Assembly (NCBI GenBank): GCA_002411105.1
Contig: DHQX01000020.1
Location: 66,175 to 91,956 of the forward strand
Reading direction: 5' to 3'
Length of the DNA: 25,782 nt
From: Christensenella sp. UBA5327
GTDB lineage: Bacteria; Bacillota; Clostridia; Christensenellales; Aristaeellaceae
Part shown: positions 20,275 to 25,782 of the stretch, piece by piece
Layout of the letters: each line of letters begins with the position of its first letter
How positions within the stretch are numbered: the stretch's first letter is position 1
Program-made: the position numbers and the translations under genes
The notes under the pieces: model-generated
Databases searched by the model: none
Told to the model about the DNA's origin: nothing
The model's input: the letters and a program-made list of their open reading frames with translations, nothing else

Positions 20275-21560
20275 CCGGGCGGCTGCGCGCCGCATACCGC
20301 AAACACGCTGCCCGGCCCCGCCCGGGCTATCTGCCAGCGCTGGATGGCCTGCGGTGGCTGATGGTGTTTTCAGTGGCCTGCTTCCACTACTGGCAGCAGA
20401 GCTGGTGGGCGCCAGAGGTCAGGATGCTGGGGGCGCGCGTCAGCCTTGACCCCTGGCTGCGCACAGGCTACATCTGGGTGGACGGGATGCTGCTCTTAAG
20501 CGGCTTCCTGCTGTTTTTGCCCCATGCGCAAAGGCGTGTGGCGGGCGGAGGCGACATCGCCTTTCCCGGCTTTTACCGCCGGCGCATAGCGCGGATTGTG
20601 CCCAGCTATGTGCTCAATCTCCTGGTGGTGTTTTTGGTGGTGGCGCTGCCTGAGCGGCGCTATGCCACCGCCTGGCAGGCGATCCGGGACTGGCTGGCCC
20701 ACCTCACCTTCACCCACCCCTGGTTCAAGTTTTCCAACCTGTTCACCCCCTTGAACGGGGTGCTGTGGACGCTGGGGGTGGAGGTGCAGTTTTACCTGAT
20801 CTTCCCGCTGGTGGCCAGGAGCTTTTGGAAAAGGCCGGTCATGACCTATTTGGGCGCCTTGGCAGTCAGCTTCGGCTTCCGGGCCTGGGCCATGACCCAG
20901 GGTGACAGCGCCATGCTGGTAAACCAGCTGCCCGCCTTCATGGATGTGTATTTGAACGGCTTTCTGGCGGCATGGGCCTATGCCTGGCTGCGCAGGCATA
21001 TGAAGGATGGCGGCATGACGCGCCTGGTGATGACCGGGGTGACCCTGGTGAGCCTGGTGGTGATCGCCTGGCTGATCCGGGGTCAGGCCGCTGAAAAGGG
21101 CATCCAGGCGCTGAGGAACGGGCAGATGATGCGGCGCTTTCCGCTGTCGGTGCTGCTGTGTCTGGTGTTTATTGGCAGCTCCCTGGGGCTCACGGGCATC
21201 CGATTGCTGCTGGGCAACCGGGTGGCGCGCTTCCTCAGCGCCATCTCCTTCCAGTTTTACATGTGGCACCAGGTGGTGGCGGCGCAGATGAAGCGCTGGG
21301 GCTTCCCGCCAAGCGCCTCCAACCAGCCCCACATGACCGGGGAGCTGGCCTGGCAGGTGCCCTATGTGCTGCTGGCGCTTTTGATCAGCCTTGTGATATC
21401 AGCCCTGGTCACATATATGATTGAACGCCCCCTGGCGGGGCGCATCACCGGAAAAAAGCTAAGGAGAGTATTGTATGCGAGACCCGCGGATAACCAAACT
21501 GGCTCAGACCCTGGTGCACTATTCCTGCAAGGTGAAGCCGGGGGACAAGGTGTGGATTGA
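20271..21560 (+). CDS. Acyltransferase-3 (OafA/YrhL-like) membrane protein
   Basis: This 429-residue polytopic protein (about ten helices) shows the acyltransferase-3 pattern: 'YLPALDGLRWLMVFSVACFHYW' region (Asp-Gly-x-Arg then the conserved His), 'GYIWVDGMLLLSGFLL', 'FYRRRIARIVPSY' and 'WTLGVEVQFYLIFPL'. Such enzymes O-acylate cell-surface glycans or lipids. The start is GTG 20271, coupled to the TPR gene (GTGA). The recognisable family sequence ends near 'MIERPLAGRITGKK'; the last about 30 residues are a non-family tail because the frame runs 86 bases into the next gene before stopping. That overlap is much longer than the 4-base overlaps elsewhere here. Confidence 0.92.
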   Translation: MTGRLRAAYRKHAARPRPGYLPALDGLRWLMVFSVACFHYWQQSWWAPEVRMLGARVSLDPWLRTGYIWVDGMLLLSGFLLFLPHAQRRVAGGGDIAFPGFYRRRIARIVPSYVLNLLVVFLVVALPERRYATAWQAIRDWLAHLTFTHPWFKFSNLFTPLNGVLWTLGVEVQFYLIFPLVARSFWKRPVMTYLGALAVSFGFRAWAMTQGDSAMLVNQLPAFMDVYLNGFLAAWAYAWLRRHMKDGGMTRLVMTGVTLVSLVVIAWLIRGQAAEKGIQALRNGQMMRRFPLSVLLCLVFIGSSLGLTGIRLLLGNRVARFLSAISFQFYMWHQVVAAQMKRWGFPPSASNQPHMTGELAWQVPYVLLALLISLVISALVTYMIERPLAGRITGKKLRRVLYARPADNQTGSDPGALFLQGEAGGQGVD

Positions 21561-22593
21561 CCTGACAGACGCTGACACCGCCATGGGGGAGGCGCTGGCG
21601 GAGGAGGTTTTCGCGGCGGGCGGGCTGCCCATGCTGCGGGTCATTGACAACCGCATCCAAAGGAAGCTGCTGATGGGCTATACCCAGGAGCAGATGATGT
21701 TCCTGGGGGAGACTGACGCAGCGCTGATGCAGCAGTGCGCCTGCTATATTGGCGTCAGGGGCGGGCACAACGCCTTTGAGACCGCTGATGTGCCGGAAAG
21801 CCAGAAGGCGCTGTACCAGCGAACCTATGGCCGCCTGGTGCATGGCGAGATCCGCGTGCCCAAGACCCGCTGGGTGGTGCTGCGCTACCCCACCCCCTCC
21901 ATGGCCCAGATGGCGAAAATGAGCACGGCGGCCTTTGAGGATTTTTACTTTGAGGTGTGCACCATGGACTATGCCAAAATGGGCCGGGCCATGGACGCGC
22001 TGGTGAAGCGTATGGATGGGGCCGACCGGGTGCGCCTGACAGGGGTGGGCACCGACCTGCGCTTTTCCATCAAGGGCATTCCCGCCATCAAGTGCGCCGG
22101 CGACCTGAACATCCCAGACGGCGAGGTGTTCACCGCCCCGGTCAGGGATTCGGTGGAGGGCCATATCACCTTCAACACCCCTTCGCTGTACCAGGGGGTG
22201 ACCCATGAGAACATCCGCTTCACCTTTGAAAAGGGGAAAATCGTGGAGGCCACGGGCAGCGACACGGCGCTTCTCAACCAGATTCTGGACAGCGACGAGG
22301 GGGCGCGGTATGTGGGCGAATTTGCCATTGGCCTGAACCCCTACATCACAAGCCCCATGCTGGATACGCTGTTTGACGAGAAGATCGCTGGTTCCTTCCA
22401 CTTTACTCCGGGCCGCTGCTATGACGAGGCCTCAAACGGCAACAACTCAGTGATCCACTGGGATCTGGTGATGATCCAGACGCCGGAGTATGGCGGCGGG
22501 GACATGTATTTTGACGATGAACTGATCAGGCGGGATGGCTTGTTTGTGCCGGATGACCTGAAGCCCCTGAACCCCGAGCACCTGAAAGGGTGA
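21475..22593 (+). CDS. M29-family metallo-aminopeptidase
   Basis: This 372-residue cytoplasmic peptidase resembles AmpS/PepS/aminopeptidase T. Metal ligands of the family can be placed: Glu217 ('PDGEVFTAP'), Glu282 ('YVGEFAIG'), His309 ('GSFHFTPG') and the His-x-Asp pair His328/Asp330 ('VIHWDLV'). Length is slightly below the usual about 400-410. It releases N-terminal residues from peptides, probably for peptide turnover. The ATG at 21475 has AAGGAG 8 bases upstream, and lies inside the end of the acyltransferase frame. Its stop overlaps the hemW start by 4 bases. Confidence 0.93.
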   Translation: MRDPRITKLAQTLVHYSCKVKPGDKVWIDLTDADTAMGEALAEEVFAAGGLPMLRVIDNRIQRKLLMGYTQEQMMFLGETDAALMQQCACYIGVRGGHNAFETADVPESQKALYQRTYGRLVHGEIRVPKTRWVVLRYPTPSMAQMAKMSTAAFEDFYFEVCTMDYAKMGRAMDALVKRMDGADRVRLTGVGTDLRFSIKGIPAIKCAGDLNIPDGEVFTAPVRDSVEGHITFNTPSLYQGVTHENIRFTFEKGKIVEATGSDTALLNQILDSDEGARYVGEFAIGLNPYITSPMLDTLFDEKIAGSFHFTPGRCYDEASNGNNSVIHWDLVMIQTPEYGGGDMYFDDELIRRDGLFVPDDLKPLNPEHLKG

Positions 22594-23711
22594 GCAGCTC
22601 CCTGGGGCTGTATGCCCACATCCCTTTTTGCCTGCGAAAGTGCGCCTACTGCGACTTTCCCTCCTACCCGGGGGAGCTGGACCGGCGGGAGGATTACACC
22701 CAGGCCCTGATCCGGGAAATTGAAAGCCGGGGCGAGGCGCTTGGCCACCCCCCGGCGGATACCTTGTTTATCGGCGGGGGCACCCCCAGCCTGATGGCGC
22801 CCCAGCAGATGGCCGGCATCCTGGCGGCGCTCAGAGCCGCCTTCCCCTGGCAGGTGGGCATGGAGGCCAGCTGCGAGGCCAACCCGGAGTCGGTGACGCC
22901 AGATTTTCTGGATGCCTTGGTGTCAGGCGGGGTGAACCGCCTCTCCCTGGGCGCCCAGGCCAGCCAGCCCCGTCTGCTTGCGGCCATCGGGCGGGAGCAC
23001 AGCTGGCGGCAGGTGGAGCGGGCGGTGAGGATGGCCCGGCGCGCCGGCATCAAAAACCTCAACCTGGACCTGATGATGGGCTTGCCCGGGCAGACGGCGG
23101 CGGAACTGTCTGACAGCCTGGACGCCGCCCTGGCGCTTGGGCCTGAGCACCTGTCCTGCTACAGCCTGATCCTGGAGGAGGGCACGGCGCTGTTTGACCA
23201 GGTGGAAGCGGGGAAAGTGACCCTGCCGGATGAAGAAATCCTGCTGGAGATGGATGCCCTCACCCGGAGTAAACTGGCCACAGCCGGGTATATCCATTAC
23301 GAGGTCAGCAATTACGCCAGGCCGGGCCGGGAATGCCGGCACAACCTGAACTGCTGGGAATACGCGGATTACCTGGGCTTTGGCGCGGCGGCGGCCGGGT
23401 TTTATCAGGGCAGGCGCAGGAAAAACCCGGCGGGCGTGGCGGGTTACCTGGCCGGGCAGGCGCCGGAGGAGGAGGCTGTCACGCCGGATGACGCCCGCTT
23501 TGAGCAGGTGATGCTGGGCCTGCGGCTGACCAAAGGGCTGGAGGCCGCGCGGTTTGAAAGCCGCCAGGGGCTCACGCTGATGGGGGCCTATGGCCAGGTC
23601 ATCAAGCGGCACACCGCGGAGGGCTCACTGCTCTGGGAGGAGGGGCGCCTGCGTCTGAGCGAGGCGGGGCGGCTGCTGATGAACCAGGTGCTGCTGGATT
23701 TTCTGCCCTGA
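22590..23711 (+). CDS. hemW: Radical SAM protein HemW (heme chaperone, HemN-like)
   Basis: This 373-residue protein has the radical-SAM cluster Cys 14, 18, 21 in 'PFCLRKCAYCDFP', the 'IGGGTPSL' SAM-binding motif, 'LSLGAQA' and the C-terminal HNxxYW-like heme-binding motif (here 'CRHNLNCWEYADYLGFGAAA'). Length is typical for HemW; HemN proper is longer and has a fourth Cys just after. The role is heme insertion or trafficking, not coproporphyrinogen oxidation. The start is GTG 22590, overlapping the aminopeptidase stop. In most Firmicutes hemW is next to lepA and hrcA-grpE-dnaK; here it is not, so the position is unusual. Confidence 0.93.
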   Translation: MSSSLGLYAHIPFCLRKCAYCDFPSYPGELDRREDYTQALIREIESRGEALGHPPADTLFIGGGTPSLMAPQQMAGILAALRAAFPWQVGMEASCEANPESVTPDFLDALVSGGVNRLSLGAQASQPRLLAAIGREHSWRQVERAVRMARRAGIKNLNLDLMMGLPGQTAAELSDSLDAALALGPEHLSCYSLILEEGTALFDQVEAGKVTLPDEEILLEMDALTRSKLATAGYIHYEVSNYARPGRECRHNLNCWEYADYLGFGAAAAGFYQGRRRKNPAGVAGYLAGQAPEEEAVTPDDARFEQVMLGLRLTKGLEAARFESRQGLTLMGAYGQVIKRHTAEGSLLWEEGRLRLSEAGRLLMNQVLLDFLP

Positions 23712-23755
23712 AACCTGATTTCCGGGTTTTGGATGAAAAAAGCCCGCTAGTGCGT

Positions 23756-23761
23756 TATAAT
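23756..23761 (+). promoter_or_regulatory. -10 box of the SH3b gene
   Basis: A perfect TATAAT lies 35 bases before the ATG at 23797. No good -35 is found at 16-18 bases; TTGGAT (23729-23734) is 21 bases away, too far. A weak stem-loop (AAACC...GGTTT, about 23711-23730) just after hemW may be a partial terminator. Confidence 0.45.
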
Positions 23762-23796
23762 CATTGTAGAAGAGTAAATGCTGAGGAGGAACACCA

Positions 23797-24969
23797 ATGA
23801 AACAGCGCTTGACAGCCGGGCTGATGGCCATCCTGCTGGCTCTGGCCATGCTCCCCCTGGGGGCTCTGGCCGCGGGCAACTATGCCGTGGTCACAAACAC
23901 CAACCGGTTGAACATCCGCTCTGGCCCCGGCATGGAGTATCCCGCCATCGGTTTTGTGCCCCGGGGGGAATGGGTGGAGATCATCTCCTCCTCCGGCTCC
24001 TGGTACCAGGGGCGGGTGATGTCAACCGGCGTCACCGGCTATATGCACAGCAACTACCTGAGCTTCTCCGGCGGCGGGGGCACGCCCGGCAATCAGGCCG
24101 TGGTCGCCAACCCCGTGGCCTCCCAGTTTTTGAACCTCAGGCAGTACCCCTCCTATTCGGCGCCGGTGCTGGGCATCTACTACAACGGCGCTGTGGCCAC
24201 GGTGATCAGCAGCTCTGATGGCTGGTATTACGTGGAGATCGGCGGCCAGCGGGGCTACTTCCGGGGCGAGTTCCTGAGCTTTTCCGGGGGCGGCGGGGGC
24301 GGCGGGGGCGGCGGCACGCCCATCGGCAGCGCCACGGTCTACAGCGCCAACGGCGGCAAGGTCAACCTGCGCTCGGGCCCGGGCTATGGCTATAACGTGA
24401 TCGGTTCCTTTGCGCCGGGCACGGTGGTGAGCGTGTACAACCGGGGCGACCGCTTCTGGTTTGTCAACGCCCATGGGGCCTCGGGCTATATGGACCGCAA
24501 CTTTTTGAGGGACGGCTCCAGCCCCTATCCCCCCACTCCGCCCGGCCCGGATCCGGTACCCGGCGTCACCAACGCCATCGTCACCCCCCGCAAGGGCAGC
24601 CTGAACCTGAGGGAGCAGGCCTCCACCTCCAGCCGCGTGGTGGGCTCCTACCCGGGGAACACCGCGGTGATTGTCTCCAAACAGGGCCTCACCTGGTGCC
24701 GGGTGTCCATCCCCTCCGCGGGCACCTCAGGCTACATGATGACCCGCTACCTCACCCTCTATGGGCTGCCGGCGGTGCCCACCCTTCGGGTGCGCCATCC
24801 CCAGGGCTCCTATGTGAACCTGCGCACCAGCCCCAGCCAGGCCACGGGCCGGGTCACCCTGCGGGTGCCAAGCGGCAGCGTGGTCACCGTCCTCACCCCC
24901 GGGGGTGAATGGACCCAGGTGAAGTATGACGGGAAGATCGGCTGGATGATGAGCTATTTCCTGCGCTAA
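23797..24969 (+). CDS. Secreted protein with five bacterial SH3b domains
   Basis: This 390-residue protein has a signal peptide (cleavage near LAA-GNY, about residue 26) then five SH3b (SH3_3-like) domains at about 26-92, 98-165, 177-243, 257-320 and 325-390. Each has 'LNLRxxPSxxxxVIG' followed by 'G..V.V.....W..V...G..GYM...YL'. Domain linkers are Gly-rich (after the second there is a run of ten Gly) or Pro-rich ('PYPPTPPGPDP'). There is no catalytic domain, so it probably binds peptidoglycan or wall polymers. AGGAGG precedes the ATG; the terminator at 24985-25021 ends the unit. Confidence 0.92.
   Translation: MKQRLTAGLMAILLALAMLPLGALAAGNYAVVTNTNRLNIRSGPGMEYPAIGFVPRGEWVEIISSSGSWYQGRVMSTGVTGYMHSNYLSFSGGGGTPGNQAVVANPVASQFLNLRQYPSYSAPVLGIYYNGAVATVISSSDGWYYVEIGGQRGYFRGEFLSFSGGGGGGGGGGTPIGSATVYSANGGKVNLRSGPGYGYNVIGSFAPGTVVSVYNRGDRFWFVNAHGASGYMDRNFLRDGSSPYPPTPPGPDPVPGVTNAIVTPRKGSLNLREQASTSSRVVGSYPGNTAVIVSKQGLTWCRVSIPSAGTSGYMMTRYLTLYGLPAVPTLRVRHPQGSYVNLRTSPSQATGRVTLRVPSGSVVTVLTPGGEWTQVKYDGKIGWMMSYFLR
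24286..24315 (+). repeat. Short tandem repeat, GGGGGCGGC x3
   Basis: Three copies of a 9-base unit (24286-24312) and one extra GGC encode the poly-Gly linker of the SH3b protein. Because the unit is a multiple of three, copy changes would alter linker length without a frameshift. Confidence 0.85.
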
Positions 24970-24984
24970 GAAAGATCATATGCC

Positions 24985-25021
24985 CCGGGGCCCGCGTGAT
25001 GAGCGCGGGCCCCGGCTTTTT
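24985..25021 (+). terminator. Strong Rho-independent terminator
   Basis: A perfect 12-base GC-rich stem (CCGGGGCCCGCG at 24985-24996 with CGCGGGCCCCGG at 25004-25015, loop tgatgag) is followed by CTTTTT. It lies 16 bases after the SH3b stop. The gene converging from the other side ends at 25038, with a small GGAGA-tttt-TCTCC stem (25025-25038) before this hairpin. Confidence 0.92.
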
Positions 25022-25037
25022 GATGGAGATTTTTCTC

Positions 25038-25782
25038 CTAATCCAATAGGGGCAGCAGGTTTTGCATGAAGAAGCGGTGCTGATCGGGCACAAAGGCGGT
25101 GACGCCGGCCTTAGCGGCGTTGAAATCCACGGTGTTGTTCAGGTACAGGACAACCTTGCGGTCTTCTCCAAAGGCCTGCTGGATGTTGATGGGCTGCCCG
25201 AAGGGGCGAGCCTGGCCGGCCAGGAGCTGGGCGCTGAGGGTCTGGATGGCGTCCAGGTTTGGGAAAAGCGCGAAGAACTCCCGCCCGGTGGACACCCCGG
25301 GGGCGGCCTGATAGGTGATGGTGACCTGACCGCCCTGGACCACGACGTTCACGCTGCCCACGATATAGGCGTTGCCAGCGACCAGGGGATAGCTCATCAC
25401 GCCCTCAGAGGCCAGGTCAAGGGGGGTGAACATGTACCAGGAGTCGGTCAGCTTGGGGCGCAGCTCCTCAAAGTACAGGCCGAAGGAGGTGGCCTCCAAG
25501 CCTTTTTGCTGGCCGCCCTTTGAGGCGGGCGGCTTCTGGGTGGGCTTGGGCGTGGCTTTGGGAGGGGCCGGCGCCTTGGTTGGGCTGGGAGGTGCCATGG
25601 TGGGGAGGATGGGCCGCAGGGTTTTGGGGATGCTGCCAGGATCCTGGAAATAGGGTGGCTTGGTGGGGGCCGGGGTGGGGAAGTGGATATCCAGCTTGCC
25701 CGGGTTAAAGGGGCTGGAGATGCCCTCCAGCAGGTTCGGGGTGGGCTCCGGGGCGGGGGCAGGGGTGGGTTCTGGCGTGGCC
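25038..25782 (-). CDS. Pro/Thr-rich envelope protein, 5' end outside window
   Basis: The minus-strand frame is open from the window end to the TAG at 25038 (248 residues visible). No start is needed within the window; the ATG at 25598 lies in the middle of a Pro-rich stretch, so it is not the true start. The visible N-terminal part is linker-like ('PEPTPAPAPEPTPNL', later 'KAPAPPKATPKPTQKPP'). A globular domain of about 150 residues follows ('LYFEELRPKLTDSWYMFTPLDLASEG... VVLYLNNTVDFNAAKAGVTAF'). I do not recognise the family. The linker composition points to an extracytoplasmic protein. Confidence 0.8.
   Translation of the reverse strand, partial: ATPEPTPAPAPEPTPNLLEGISSPFNPGKLDIHFPTPAPTKPPYFQDPGSIPKTLRPILPTMAPPSPTKAPAPPKATPKPTQKPPASKGGQQKGLEATSFGLYFEELRPKLTDSWYMFTPLDLASEGVMSYPLVAGNAYIVGSVNVVVQGGQVTITYQAAPGVSTGREFFALFPNLDAIQTLSAQLLAGQARPFGQPINIQQAFGEDRKVVLYLNNTVDFNAAKAGVTAFVPDQHRFFMQNLLPLLD

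Noticed and set aside
23756..23761. Full promoter with -35 TTGGAT before the SH3b gene
   Set aside because: The spacing of 21 bases is outside the normal range; only the -10 is listed.
25038..25598. Complete 186-codon gene starting at ATG 25598
   Set aside because: The frame stays open to the window edge with a Pro-rich linker on both sides of that ATG, so the gene is 5'-truncated, not complete.

Overview
The window looks like chromosome from a GC-rich Clostridia-type Bacillota, possibly Christensenellales-like. This is inferred from strong AGGAGG ribosome binding sites, frequent GTG/TTG starts, 4-base start/stop overlaps, a CD1871A-type CxxC mini-protein, ECF sigma/anti-sigma-like pairs, SH3b and 'GDYxDA' TPR proteins, and Pro/Thr-rich 'PEPTP' linkers. 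I saw no rRNA, tRNA, CRISPR array or insertion sequence.

Layout. (1) 1-2.9 kb, minus strand: a catabolic/transport operon of a DHDPS/NAL-type aldolase, a GntR/FadR-type regulator and a TRAP substrate-binding protein (DctP), then a hairpin and the first codons of a further gene, probably dctQ. (2) 2.9-4.4 kb, minus: an ECF sigma factor overlapping a membrane-anchored PepSY-like, anti-sigma-like partner. (3) 4.4-5.8 kb, minus: an apparently intact phage terminase large subunit behind a 55-codon ORF, with no other phage genes. (4) 6.0-7.9 kb, plus: a secreted protein with MBG-like repeats and three Cys-rich CxxCG repeats. (5) 8.0-11.8 kb, minus: a complete TRAP operon dctP-hairpin-dctQ-dctM-SDR dehydrogenase with a clear promoter; dctQ/dctP and their flanks are visibly AT-richer than the rest. 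A separate amidohydrolase gene lies at 11.9-13.0 kb. (6) 13.0-17.3 kb, plus: pyrimidine-nucleoside phosphorylase, TlpA-like thioredoxin, CD1871A-like CxxC mini-protein, NapH-like 4Fe-4S membrane protein and a secreted two-repeat protein, all overlapping head to tail. (7) 17.4-23.7 kb, plus: zinc-ribbon/TM/TPR protein, acyltransferase, M29 aminopeptidase and HemW, again overlapping. (8) 23.8-25.0 kb: a secreted five-SH3b protein ending in a strong terminator, converging on a 5'-truncated Pro-rich protein that runs off the window end.

How the genes work together: the two TRAP regions probably import and catabolise carboxylates or sugar acids; the aldolase and the SDR/amidohydrolase would process the substrates and a FadR-type protein would sense one of them. 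The TlpA/CD1871A/4Fe-4S set reads as an extracytoplasmic thiol-redox module supplied with electrons through a membrane Fe-S protein. The remaining secreted and TPR proteins are envelope proteins of unknown job. Functions are assigned from motifs read by eye; no database search was possible.
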